From a virus, in IMG/VR virus record IMGVR_UViG_3300046096_000464, positions 45,316-109,315 of that record: 64,000 nt of DNA, one strand, 5' to 3'. This document shows positions 40,549 to 49,541 of this stretch, one piece after another; position 1 is the stretch's first letter, and every line of letters begins with the position of its first letter. The position numbers and the translations under genes are program-made. The notes beneath the pieces are model-generated. The model was not told the DNA's origin, did no database searches, and saw only the letters and a program-made list of their open reading frames with translations.

Positions 40549-42252
40549 TCAAATAAATGGGAAAATCTGCACCACCTCAGCAAACCAATTATTTATTTCG
40601 TTAGAACCTATTTCTTCGTAGCTATATTGAGTATTCGCATCAATCCAAAAAGATGTTAAAGTTTTCATAGAATAATATACTATTTCACTTCCTACATATT
40701 CATAATTTCTAATTTCATTAGAACCACTAGTGGTAAAGGTTACATTAAATTTGTTCAATTGTAAATAACCAGAACTCATGAATTCACTAGTGTCAACAAC
40801 ATTAATGACTCTTTGACCAATTAGCAAATCGGTAGTCATCGTAGTAATGGCAGGAGTGGGGTATTCATAATTACCACCAATATCGTTAACTAATTTTATT
40901 TTTTCTGCACCAAAGCTGTATTTTGTAGAAATATCGATCTGATTTTGGATGTCGCGCAAATTAGTAACATTAGACGAACCATATGGTTCGATATCGTAGT
41001 CTAATACATGAGTAGTAGTTTCATAAACTACATCATTACCAGCAAATAATACATTAGTGGTAGTGTTATTAGTATATCCTACAAAATTGACATAATTATT
41101 GGCATCTTTATTGTATCTTATAGATGGAGGTGCAGAATATGTAATATCATCAGGTACTTGTGGATCTATATTTGGAGTGACAGTAGTGGTATAGTTATAA
41201 GTATGTAACAGCCAGCCATCAATGACACGAGAATTAAGAGTAGTAGCAGGAGGGTTAGTGATAGGAATTGGTGAATAGAACCTATTAAATTTAATAGTTA
41301 TTGCCCCAAAACTAGGAGAAACATAAGTAAAATCGTTATTTTTGGGGGTAATGTTACTAACGCCGAAACCAACAATATTAGTTTTGATGGGGATATCCAG
41401 CCAAGAAGTCACTACTATAGGATTATCTATATTACTGATACCATCTACAGGACTATCATTTTTGACAAATGTTGCACCATTGAGATCTGCAATAGATGAG
41501 ATGTGACTATTAGCAGTAGATAATATACTATTAGCAGTAGATAATCTGTTATTTGGGGTGGAGATGGGGACAATTTGCGAATTATCCACATATTTGGTAT
41601 TATTTTGTTCAGTATAGGGATTTGGCAATTTTAGATCATAATTACTAAAATTACTCACCGAATCTGAATTTGTAGGTAAATTTGGTGTAAATTTGGCATA
41701 ATACGATATATTTTTATAATCTGTGGAATATTTACCAACTACTCCAGCACGATCTAATATTCCTTTTCCAGCTAATATTATGACTTGAATTCCATTAACT
41801 GTGATAACCTGATTGACAGTAAAAGTAGCAGTGCCAGTATATTCAAAATATGAATATTTGTCAAACAAATTAACCACTTTTGTAATAATTCCATTATTAA
41901 ATGTATCACCCAATTTTAGTAAGTTTTTATTAGACCTTGGGTTTATAATGTAGTCAAATATGACTGCATTAGTAGTCATATCTGCATAATAAATGGTAGC
42001 ATTAGGATTAGGTATTACAGATATAGCAGTAGCAACTAATTGAATAGTGCCTTGTAAATCTAATGTATAGTTATCTACGTTTTCTGGGGTAGATTCTGTT
42101 CGAGTATCTGCTTTATTAGCCGTGGACAGATTAAGAGTTAATTGATTTGATGGGATGACGAAAACATGGGCAAATGTGGTGTCGTCAGTATAAAATATGG
42201 GTAGGGGTGGGTTAATTGTTAAAGTTTTTTTGTAACTATTCTGGAGCGTCAT
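40549..42252 (-). CDS. Putative virion/baseplate protein, 567 aa
   Basis: I do not recognise a family. The protein is beta-rich and Asn/Thr/Ser-rich, like the large virion proteins nearby. It begins MTLQNSYKKTLTINPPLPIF; a middle section has a short repeat (STANSILSTANSHISSIADL) and the end has YEYVGSEIVYYSMKTLTSFW. It starts 7 bases after the gp25 stop, so it is in the same operon, and lies between gp25 and gp8. A baseplate or fibre-attachment role is therefore likely, by context only. Confidence 0.65.
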   Translation of the reverse strand: MTLQNSYKKTLTINPPLPIFYTDDTTFAHVFVIPSNQLTLNLSTANKADTRTESTPENVDNYTLDLQGTIQLVATAISVIPNPNATIYYADMTTNAVIFDYIINPRSNKNLLKLGDTFNNGIITKVVNLFDKYSYFEYTGTATFTVNQVITVNGIQVIILAGKGILDRAGVVGKYSTDYKNISYYAKFTPNLPTNSDSVSNFSNYDLKLPNPYTEQNNTKYVDNSQIVPISTPNNRLSTANSILSTANSHISSIADLNGATFVKNDSPVDGISNIDNPIVVTSWLDIPIKTNIVGFGVSNITPKNNDFTYVSPSFGAITIKFNRFYSPIPITNPPATTLNSRVIDGWLLHTYNYTTTVTPNIDPQVPDDITYSAPPSIRYNKDANNYVNFVGYTNNTTTNVLFAGNDVVYETTTHVLDYDIEPYGSSNVTNLRDIQNQIDISTKYSFGAEKIKLVNDIGGNYEYPTPAITTMTTDLLIGQRVINVVDTSEFMSSGYLQLNKFNVTFTTSGSNEIRNYEYVGSEIVYYSMKTLTSFWIDANTQYSYEEIGSNEINNWFAEVVQIFPFI

Positions 42253-42258
42253 GTCTGT

Positions 42259-42627
42259 TTATCTATCTCTCACTAAGTTTACAGTGAATGAATCTGTTTC
42301 TTCCAGTTGTTTAATAGTGTATTCTAGATAAACAGATAATGTAATATTATCATCTTCTAAAATAACTTCTATTTTTTCTATAATAACACGATTCTCCCAT
42401 AACGTCAAGGAGGTTCTGATCTCTTCAAGTATTTCGTTCCCAAGATTGTTGTCTGCAACTTCAAATAAATATTTTGATAGTGATGTACCGTAATAAGGTT
42501 GGAAAATTGCACTACCTCTTTCGGTGAGTATAATATTTTTTACTGATGCTTTTACGGCTGCTTTTGTATTTAAGATTGTGATATCGTGACTATTAGTTTG
42601 GCTGAATGATAAATCCAAGTCTGGCAT
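42259..42627 (-). CDS. 25: T4 gp25-like baseplate wedge protein
   Basis: The 122-residue protein matches the GPW/gp25 family: LNTKAAVKASVKNIILTERG, SAIFQPYYGTSLSKYLFEVA and EIRTSLTLWENRVIIEKIEV. gp25 is the small wedge component that starts sheath assembly in contractile systems. The length is normal for the family (T4 gp25 is 132). It is the first gene of an operon with the 567-aa gene. CTAAATATGACTATTAGTAT, a form of the late-promoter module, lies about 30 bases upstream. Confidence 0.9.
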   Translation of the reverse strand: MPDLDLSFSQTNSHDITILNTKAAVKASVKNIILTERGSAIFQPYYGTSLSKYLFEVADNNLGNEILEEIRTSLTLWENRVIIEKIEVILEDDNITLSVYLEYTIKQLEETDSFTVNLVRDR

Positions 42628-42667
42628 AATTTTTATGTTTTGATACTAATAGTCATATTTAGAGTTT

Positions 42668-43396
42668 CTATGCGGTGTAGGGCATTCTAGACCCCTCTGG
42701 GAGCATAATAGGTTGTTCCCAAGATGCTTGATTTTCTAAATGTGCTTCAATTAATTGGTCTAGTTTTATCTGATGTTTTGGTGAGAATTGGATAGTATGA
42801 TCTGGCAACCAATTAGGAGTTTCTTTGAGGTATCGTTCTGGCAATACTAAACCTGATTTGATGCCGAACTGATAGTGAATATTTTGAAGGTAATTTATTG
42901 ATTGTGAACCAAAACTTATTCTCTCACCATTTACTCTTGGCATACGAATTTGTGTTTTATAGCTACTACTACCACCATTAGCACATTTTATACCAATAGG
43001 GAGTCCAGATGACTTCTTCATTAATGCTATATTAAACCATTGAGTGACTACTTCTAAATTAGATAATTTGTTATTACTAGGATCTCCGTCGATATGATTG
43101 ATCACCCAATTATTATTAGTCTTCAATCCAACTATTAATTCATGAATTTTTACAGTTTGTCCATTTTTATATGTTAGAAATCTACCTGTATTATTAGGAT
43201 TAAAATTATATAGTTTTAATAGATCTACTTTATCAAGATCTATAGAATTAGTATATAATATACCAGTATTAGTATTGAGTACATACAGTTGGTCATAAGT
43301 AAAGAATTGATTATATATTAAATTGTAACCATTGTCTACATTATGATGAGGTTGATTGAACTGCCATAAATCCAGCGTTGTGTCGTAGTAAATCAT
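42668..43396 (-). CDS. HNH homing endonuclease with AP2-like domain, family copy 3
   Basis: This intact copy starts at MIYYDTTLDLWQFNQPHHNV (ATG 43396, matching other copies). It has the HNH core NWVINHIDGDPSNNKLSNLE and the AP2-like SYKTQIRMPRVNGERISFGS, and ends LIEAHLENQASWEQPIMLPE plus GSRMPYTA. The last ten residues are translated from the iterated element itself (CTCCCAGAGGGGTCTAGAATGCCC), so the gene runs into the late-promoter module of gp25. GTGTTATGATGATTATATAC lies upstream. It sits between gp6 and gp25, a typical place for a homing gene between essential virion genes. Confidence 0.87.
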   Translation of the reverse strand: MIYYDTTLDLWQFNQPHHNVDNGYNLIYNQFFTYDQLYVLNTNTGILYTNSIDLDKVDLLKLYNFNPNNTGRFLTYKNGQTVKIHELIVGLKTNNNWVINHIDGDPSNNKLSNLEVVTQWFNIALMKKSSGLPIGIKCANGGSSSYKTQIRMPRVNGERISFGSQSINYLQNIHYQFGIKSGLVLPERYLKETPNWLPDHTIQFSPKHQIKLDQLIEAHLENQASWEQPIMLPEGSRMPYTA

Positions 43397-43484
43397 TTTA
43401 ATATAATAAAGTATATAATCATCATAACACAGATATTGATGTATCGCAATCATAAATATCTATAGAATTATTAAATTTAATAGA

Positions 43485-45341
43485 ATGAAGATCTCCCCGT
43501 TGACTAATCTCGACTACGAAAGCATTAAAACAGATCTAAAGCTATTTTTGAAAGATAACACTACATTTAGTGATTATGACTATAATGGTTCAAATATCAC
43601 TCAACTGATAAATTTGCTTGCGTATAATACATTTCTAAGTCAGTTTCAACTCAACTTAGCATTAAATGAATTATCGTTAGAAACTGCAACATTACGAGAT
43701 AATGTCACAGCTAAAGCGAATGAACTCGGATACACACCTAACAACTATTCTTCAGCACTTCTAGATTTGCCACTCACGTTCACCGTTCCCGCTGGTGCAA
43801 AATTTGTAGAGATTCCATCAGGAATAATGTTTGTCGGCACTAAATCTACAGACAACATTGGTTACACATTCAATAATGTAGATAGAAAGATCTTGCCAGC
43901 AACAAATGGTAATGTAACAACTACATTAACGCTAAGTGAAGGTGTATTGCTAACAAATTCTTACATTTATGGTGAAGAAGATGCAGATCGAATCATTCTG
44001 TTCAATGACAAAATCGACATCAACACAATTCGAGTTACATCAAATGGGATAAATTATACTAAATTTGACCGAAATAACGCTACAGATACAACATTCTATG
44101 TCTCTTTAATACAAGATCAAAACATAGAAATTCAATTTGGTGGTAATATTTTGGGAAAATCTCCGAATATTGGTGATACGGTAACAGTATCATACCTCAC
44201 TAATAATGGTTCTAATGGTAATAATATTAATCAAGGTACATTTGTAGGAAACATCAAATACTACTTTGACAACAATGCAATTGGTATAATAGTACCATTA
44301 GGAGATATTACAGTAGGAACAATTGCTGTTAGTAGTGGTGGGACAGATAGCCAGCCGCTTAAACAGATCAAATTTAATGCTAGAAATTTGTATACTGCAC
44401 AGGATAGAGCAGTAGTAGCTAGTGACTATCAAGCGTTGTTGATAGAACATTTCCCTTTTATCAACTCAGTGATGGTCATTGGTGGAGAAACATTAGTACC
44501 ACCAAGATACGGTCATGTGAAGCTAATTATACAAAATAAAGATGGAAATAAGCTGAATCAAGTACAGAAAAACAATATATTACAATTTTTGAAGCGATAC
44601 AACTTAACAAATATAATCATCATAGAGGACGCAAAGTATACCAAATTGAAGATCCGATCTTATATCAAATATGATCTGAAGAAATTGCCTACTTATATCG
44701 ATAAACTAATAGAAAAAATTAGTACTGCAATAAACGATTACGTCGCCACAGAAGACTTTGCTAATGGTTTTTATGGTAATAGGTTAGAATCAATCATTTA
44801 TAATTTGGACAAATCCATCCTATCGGCAAAAATTAAACTAGTGCTAGTGGATGAGTTGAGTAGTAATAATGGTAATTATAAGGGAAATATTGGCAACAAG
44901 ATTAAATCAGATAACTGCAAATTATTTTCCCTGATGAGTAAATCCTATAATCAGAATGGGACAAACTATAGAATTGTGTCTGTAGGAGATAGTGGAATAG
45001 TAGAGAAGCAGAAGTATACATCGGATGGGGATGTATATTCTTGGAATATGGATTCCAATGTAGGTACGATAGATCCTAAAACTGGCGAATTTGATCTAAA
45101 TGTGGATACTAACGATCTAACTATTGTGACTATACCAGATACGCTAGACATAGATAATACTGGGGGTATATTAGTGCCAGTAGTATTGCCCCCAGTGGTG
45201 TCTGTTGATGATATTGTAATCATTGATGATATTTCCATAGAGGAAGAAGTAGTCGATCCAGTAGTGATAGATGTGGTAACGCCAATCGATACGGTAGTGA
45301 TTAGCGATATTATTCCAATTTTGTCCAATATTGTTTGTTAA
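43485..45341 (+). CDS. 6: T4 gp6-like baseplate wedge protein (baseplate J family)
   Basis: The 618-residue protein has the gp6/J signature: LTNLDYESIKTDLKLFLKDN, DYDYNGSNITQLINLLAYNT, and LSLETATLRDNVTAKANELG at the N terminus, then FNARNLYTAQDRAVVASDYQALL in the middle. gp6 dimers form the core ring of the baseplate wedge. The length is close to T4 gp6 (660). The C-terminal 60 residues are an acidic Val/Ile/Asp-rich extension (IDDISIEEEVVDPVVIDVVT) that looks like a low-complexity addition. CATAAATATC lies 27 bases upstream as a late-type box. Confidence 0.88.
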   Translation: MKISPLTNLDYESIKTDLKLFLKDNTTFSDYDYNGSNITQLINLLAYNTFLSQFQLNLALNELSLETATLRDNVTAKANELGYTPNNYSSALLDLPLTFTVPAGAKFVEIPSGIMFVGTKSTDNIGYTFNNVDRKILPATNGNVTTTLTLSEGVLLTNSYIYGEEDADRIILFNDKIDINTIRVTSNGINYTKFDRNNATDTTFYVSLIQDQNIEIQFGGNILGKSPNIGDTVTVSYLTNNGSNGNNINQGTFVGNIKYYFDNNAIGIIVPLGDITVGTIAVSSGGTDSQPLKQIKFNARNLYTAQDRAVVASDYQALLIEHFPFINSVMVIGGETLVPPRYGHVKLIIQNKDGNKLNQVQKNNILQFLKRYNLTNIIIIEDAKYTKLKIRSYIKYDLKKLPTYIDKLIEKISTAINDYVATEDFANGFYGNRLESIIYNLDKSILSAKIKLVLVDELSSNNGNYKGNIGNKIKSDNCKLFSLMSKSYNQNGTNYRIVSVGDSGIVEKQKYTSDGDVYSWNMDSNVGTIDPKTGEFDLNVDTNDLTIVTIPDTLDIDNTGGILVPVVLPPVVSVDDIVIIDDISIEEEVVDPVVIDVVTPIDTVVISDIIPILSNIVC

Positions 45342-45403
45342 TAAGTCGTTTGTCCATAAAAAATAATAGTAATGACAACATTACTATTATAACATAAATA
45401 TTT

Positions 45404-45829
45404 TTATATATCAGATTTCTTATTTATAAATTTTAATAACTGCGCCGTACTTCCAACGAAAATACTATTATTAGTAGTATTGTTAGTATTGCCGCCATTC
45501 AATCCTTTGACCTTTTTGACTTCATTCGCCAATTTGATCAAAGATAAATTCAGTTCAACCGCCTCTCTCACCAACCCACCAGCGACTTCATATGCGCGGG
45601 GAGTTTCTGATGCTTGGGCGACATCTATTGCATTGTCGATCAATCCGTTTAGTTTTTCTGAAAGAGCATGTAAATTGCTTCTGGTACGAACATAATCTAC
45701 ATCTAGATTAGTATTTATAGATGTGTCACCAATAGTAGTAGTAATAGGTTCGGCATCTACAACCTCTACTGGGGTAATAGACACATTTTCTATGTCCAAT
45801 GATTCTGTAAGTTTATCAAATATTGACAT
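45404..45829 (-). CDS. 16: T4 gp16-like small terminase subunit
   Basis: The 141-residue protein resembles T4 gp16. It has DYVRTRSNLHALSEKLNGLI in the place of the first coiled-coil helix, ASETPRAYEVAGGLVREAVE in the place of NADSPRHMEVFATLMGQMT, and the end NNSIFVGSTAQLLKFI matching NATVFMGSPTELMDEI. gp16 forms rings that recognise DNA and regulate the gp17 motor. An acidic N-terminal 45 residues precede the coiled-coil core. It is not next to any TerL fragment. TATAAATA lies at 45854-45861 on the same strand. Confidence 0.8.
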   Translation of the reverse strand: MSIFDKLTESLDIENVSITPVEVVDAEPITTTIGDTSINTNLDVDYVRTRSNLHALSEKLNGLIDNAIDVAQASETPRAYEVAGGLVREAVELNLSLIKLANEVKKVKGLNGGNTNNTTNNSIFVGSTAQLLKFINKKSDI

Positions 45830-45853
45830 TTTATTTTTTTTTGAATCTGACTA

Positions 45854-45861
45854 TATTTATA
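45854..45861 (-). promoter_or_regulatory. T4-type late promoter box TATAAATA upstream of gp16
   Basis: ATATAAATATAGTCAGATTC on the - strand ends about 25 bases before the gp16 start. Confidence 0.6.
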
Positions 45862-46019
45862 TCAAATTGTTACATGTTTCCATGTTCTGCCGACTGTGAT
45901 TCCAATCACTACCGCGACCGCGGTAGTAGTATCAAATTATTCAAATATGCTAATTAAAATCATTTTGGATATATCATTGGTGACAGCTGCTTTGCAGCAT
46001 TTCTCACCAATGATATGCC

Positions 46020-48335
46020 TCATACATCAATTATACTGATACTCACTGGGTCAGGAGTAGCTATTAAATAATTATTACCAGAAACCAAAGTAAGAGTAAC
46101 CGTCTTATTACCTTCTACAAAAGCACCAGTAATAGGAGTAATTATTAATTCTGTGGTAAGAATATTATTATTATCAAATGTAATAACTGTGTCAACTAAT
46201 TCATAATCAATACCATTAACCGCAATACCACCTAATATATAATTAACGCTCATAATACTAGTATTACCATCAGTCCTCGTAAAAGTAAATCCAGTGTTAT
46301 TAGCATTAGCAACCACACTAACATCAGTAGGATCAATAATAGTCATAATAAATATGTCTGGTGTAAGTATTTCGTATCCACCTCCAGCAACTAATGTAAT
46401 AGTAACTGTCTCAGAACCATCATTAAGCGCATCAAGAATAGGACGTATAGTTATAAAGGCATATTCAGAACCACGAGTAAATGTGACGGTATTATCCAGT
46501 AATTCATAATCAACACCATTAACCGCAGTACCACCTAATGTGTAATTAATAGTTAGAGGATTAGTATTGGAACCAGTTCTTTGTAATGTGAACGTCCCAA
46601 TGAAGTCATCATTTTCCACAACAACAGGAAAATTAGCTGCATTCATAATCACACCAGCAAGAGAATCGTTAAGATTAATAGTAACGGGATTAGGAGTAAT
46701 AACGGTATATTCGCTACTGCCTAGCACAGTTAATTGAATATTTTCAGTTGGTTCTGCTACGTTATCAATAGTAGGATCAATTATTAATTCAGCAGTGGCA
46801 GAACCAGCAGCAATTATGACAGAAGAATTAATTACTGTATAATCAACCCCATCAGTAGCAGTACCACCTAATGTGTAATTAATAGTTAAAGGATTAGTAG
46901 TGGAACCACTTCTTGTGAATGTATATGTAGCATTTACTACTTCATTTTCAACAATGCTCGTAGTACTAGCAACAGTGGTGATTTCAGGAAGTGCAGTAGT
47001 ACTATCTAAAATATTAATACTTACCGGATCGGGAGTAATAGACACATATCCACTACCATCGACTAATGTAATAGAAACGGTTTCCGTTGCTTCGCTGTCT
47101 GCATCCACAATAGGAACGATTACCAAAGTAGAAGTAGCAGAATTGGCACCAAAAATAATAGAATTACCTACCGCAACATAATCTGCACTAGTGGTAGCAG
47201 TACCACCCAATATATAATTAACCGTCAATGGATTAGTAATATCGCCATTTCTTGTAAATGTATATACGGAATTGGTGTTTCCATCTTCAGTGATATTAGT
47301 ATTAGTCGCAAATAAACTAACATCAACGGGAATAGTATTACTTAATAAATTAATAATTACCGGATTAATACTAATAGAAATATATCCGCTACCATTTATT
47401 AAATTTAATGATATTGTTTCTGTTTCCTCTTCAACATTATCAACAATAGGATTGATTACTAGTGTGGTGGTAGAAGAATTGGTAGCAAATATAGCTGAGG
47501 TACTAATTAATTCATAATCAACACCATTAACCGCAGTACCACCTAATGTGTAATTAATAGTTAGAGGATTAGCAGTGGAACCACTTCTTGTGAATGTATA
47601 TGTAGCATTTAATACTTCATTTTCAACAATAGTTGCCGTAGATGCAGTAACACTAACCTGAATATTACTTACCAACTCAAAATTAATAATATTTACAACA
47701 ACTGGATTAACAGTATTTTTAATATATTCTGTATCATCAAGTAATTCTACAGAAATCGTTTCTGTAAATTCTACAATATTATCAGAAGTAGGATCGATTA
47801 TCAGGGTGGCAGTATCAGATCCCGCAGGTATTATAATATTATCAGGTAATAACGCATAATCAAAACCATTAGTACAAGAACCGCTTAATATATAATTTAC
47901 CACCAAGTCATAATTGTTATACCCAGTTCTAGTAAATGTATATACTAGATTGGTAGCACTATTTTCATCAGCAGTAGAAATAGTGGCAGATACACTGACC
48001 CCGACATCTTTAATTATATTTACTATAATTGGGGTAATAGTATCTACAGCATAATCAGCACTATCCACTAATGTTAAAGAAATAGCCTCATACAATTGAG
48101 TAAGATTAGTTGTGCGAGGATTAATAGTTAATGTAGTAGTATTAGATCCGGCGGGGATGACGATGGGAATTTTGGCAGAAATCGCACCAACATTATTACT
48201 ATCAGTAAATCTATAAAAAATAGTCAATGGATTGTCTGTACTACCAGTTCTAATAAATGTAAATTCGATATAATGTATAGTATTTACCGAATTATAAACT
48301 CTAACTCTAGTATCATCAGAAATTAATATTGGCAT
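46020..48335 (-). CDS. Calx-beta repeat protein, 771 aa
   Basis: Seven repeats of about 105 residues can be counted by their central strand: TFIRTGSTDNPLTIFY, TFTRTGYNNYDLVVNY, TFTRSGSTANPLTINY, TFTRNGDITNPLTVNY, TFTRSGSTTNPLTINY, TLQRTGSNTNPLTINY and TFTRTDGNTSIMSVNY. Each is followed by GGTA..G.DY and E..ETISL.L, which is the Calx-beta domain pattern. No signal peptide is present and the gene lies among virion genes with a TATAAATA box at 48353-48360, so a virion decoration or adhesin role is likely. Repeats 3, 5 and 6 are very close in DNA sequence, which implies recent internal duplication. Confidence 0.85.
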   Translation of the reverse strand: MPILISDDTRVRVYNSVNTIHYIEFTFIRTGSTDNPLTIFYRFTDSNNVGAISAKIPIVIPAGSNTTTLTINPRTTNLTQLYEAISLTLVDSADYAVDTITPIIVNIIKDVGVSVSATISTADENSATNLVYTFTRTGYNNYDLVVNYILSGSCTNGFDYALLPDNIIIPAGSDTATLIIDPTSDNIVEFTETISVELLDDTEYIKNTVNPVVVNIINFELVSNIQVSVTASTATIVENEVLNATYTFTRSGSTANPLTINYTLGGTAVNGVDYELISTSAIFATNSSTTTLVINPIVDNVEEETETISLNLINGSGYISISINPVIINLLSNTIPVDVSLFATNTNITEDGNTNSVYTFTRNGDITNPLTVNYILGGTATTSADYVAVGNSIIFGANSATSTLVIVPIVDADSEATETVSITLVDGSGYVSITPDPVSINILDSTTALPEITTVASTTSIVENEVVNATYTFTRSGSTTNPLTINYTLGGTATDGVDYTVINSSVIIAAGSATAELIIDPTIDNVAEPTENIQLTVLGSSEYTVITPNPVTINLNDSLAGVIMNAANFPVVVENDDFIGTFTLQRTGSNTNPLTINYTLGGTAVNGVDYELLDNTVTFTRGSEYAFITIRPILDALNDGSETVTITLVAGGGYEILTPDIFIMTIIDPTDVSVVANANNTGFTFTRTDGNTSIMSVNYILGGIAVNGIDYELVDTVITFDNNNILTTELIITPITGAFVEGNKTVTLTLVSGNNYLIATPDPVSISIIDV

Positions 48336-48352
48336 AAAATTATTAAATTTAA

Positions 48353-48360
48353 TATTTATA
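48353..48360 (-). promoter_or_regulatory. T4-type late promoter box TATAAATA upstream of Calx-beta gene
   Basis: ACTAAATATAAATATTAAAT on the - strand lies 18 bases before the ATG and merges with a palindrome copy. Confidence 0.6.
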
Positions 48361-48370
48361 TTTAGTTCAG

Positions 48371-49168
48371 CTAATTTATTGCCAATGCGAATCCAAAATC
48401 ACTAGTAGCAGTTAATAAATTATTATCTAATTGATTTATTGCCCCATCATTATTCAGATCGGTCTTAGCTACTGGCGTTACTACTAATGTAGATGCAGGC
48501 ACGACACTATTATTGACTGTATTTATATTTACGGTTACATGTTTAATCAACTTATTACTGTTATCAGTAATTGCTCCAAATATATTACCACTAGCCGTAA
48601 ATCTTAATGTATATATAATTTCTCTAGTGGAATCCATATAATTCCCCGCATAACTATCACTATAATTAATATTATTCAGGGTGATTGGTACTTCTGTACT
48701 TGGGAATCCTGCCGTACTGACTATATTTATAGTGAATGTGGGAGTAAAGTATGGTAATATTTGTTCGACTATTTGTAGAACATCATCATTAGAAATAGTG
48801 AGTATATTGACTTCAAAATCTAAATTGTAGGGCACTGGTACTAAAGTTGAGGACTTCCCATCAATACTGCAATTGTAGAGTTTGTTTAAGGTATTCAGTT
48901 TTCGTTCTGGATCGTATTGGAGCGAGATCATCTCAAAAACGATCTGAGGATACTTCATTCCAATCAAAGTAGTATCTTCCAGATCTGGTACTTCTAGTGC
49001 CCTCGCTAGAAGGCGGTCTCTGTTCGAGTAGTGGATCGGGACTTTGATAGTTTGGATCAATGTGTTGGTCTTGTCATATCTTCGTAATTCAATGTTCGAG
49101 AATAGAGTGCCGAATGCTATAATAATTCGTTTAATTGATTCGTTATAAAACCATCTATTTCCTAACAT
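48371..49168 (-). CDS. 15: T4 gp15-like tail sheath terminator
   Basis: The N terminus FYNESIKRIIIAFGTLFSNI and ELRRYD, followed by KVPIHYSNRDRLLARALEVP, matches the T4 gp15 pattern (FYNSSFRRY...LFSNIQIKR...VPITY). The later VLQIVEQILPYFTPTFTINI is nearly the same as the gp15 phrase MFQIVEQILPYFQPHFN. gp15 caps the tail and joins it to the neck. The 265-residue length is close to T4 gp15 (272). It lies downstream of gp14 on the same strand, as in T4, but with an HNH pseudogene between them. Confidence 0.85.
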   Translation of the reverse strand: MLGNRWFYNESIKRIIIAFGTLFSNIELRRYDKTNTLIQTIKVPIHYSNRDRLLARALEVPDLEDTTLIGMKYPQIVFEMISLQYDPERKLNTLNKLYNCSIDGKSSTLVPVPYNLDFEVNILTISNDDVLQIVEQILPYFTPTFTINIVSTAGFPSTEVPITLNNINYSDSYAGNYMDSTREIIYTLRFTASGNIFGAITDNSNKLIKHVTVNINTVNNSVVPASTLVVTPVAKTDLNNDGAINQLDNNLLTATSDFGFALAIN

Positions 49169-49235
49169 TTTTATATTTTGATACTTGTATTCATATTTAG
49201 AGTTATGGTGCGTTGTGGGGCATCCTAGACCTCTC

Positions 49236-49499
49236 TCAGAGCAGAATAGGTTTACCCCATGTTGCTTGATTCTCTAGATGTGCTTCAATTAATTGATTTT
49301 GACATACCTCCCTGTGCTAAAGCATCGCTTCGCTCAGGGATTCCTCTGCGTTTCTCAGAACAATTGCTATCTAATTACCCCGTAAGGGGTTTTTACCCAA
49401 ATCTCCGATAAACTATCTTTTTATTAGCATTTTTTTATATACATTATGATTAGGTTGATCGAACTGCCAAAGATTTAATATTTTACAGAAATGAATCAT
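49236..49499 (-). pseudogene. HNH family remnant interrupted by a TnpB-derived element
   Basis: From ATG 49499 the frame reads MIHFCKILNLWQFDQPNHNV and soon stops. At the other end (49236-49298) the family C terminus remains as NQLIEAHLENQATWGKPILL. The HNH and AP2 parts are gone, and a 114-base element with IS605-type ends (49299-49412) occupies the gap. This was a full HNH gene that suffered deletion and insertion. It lies between gp14 and gp15. Confidence 0.85.
49299..49412 (-). mobile_element. Non-autonomous TnpB-family element (MITE-like)
   Basis: Read on the - strand it begins TTATCGGAGATTTGGGTAAA, as at 4332, and jumps directly to the right end of the TnpB element (CCTTACGGGGTAATT, AGCAATTGTTCTGAGAAACG, CTTTAGCACAGGGAGGTATG, TCAA). 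It is thus the full element with tnpB deleted, keeping both ends and the putative omega RNA scaffold. It would be mobilised in trans. The flank after its right end is AATCAATTAATTGAAGCACA, which is HNH family sequence. Confidence 0.85.
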
Positions 49500-49541
49500 A
49501 ATTTGCTAATATAAAGTATATAATCATTATAACACAAAAAA

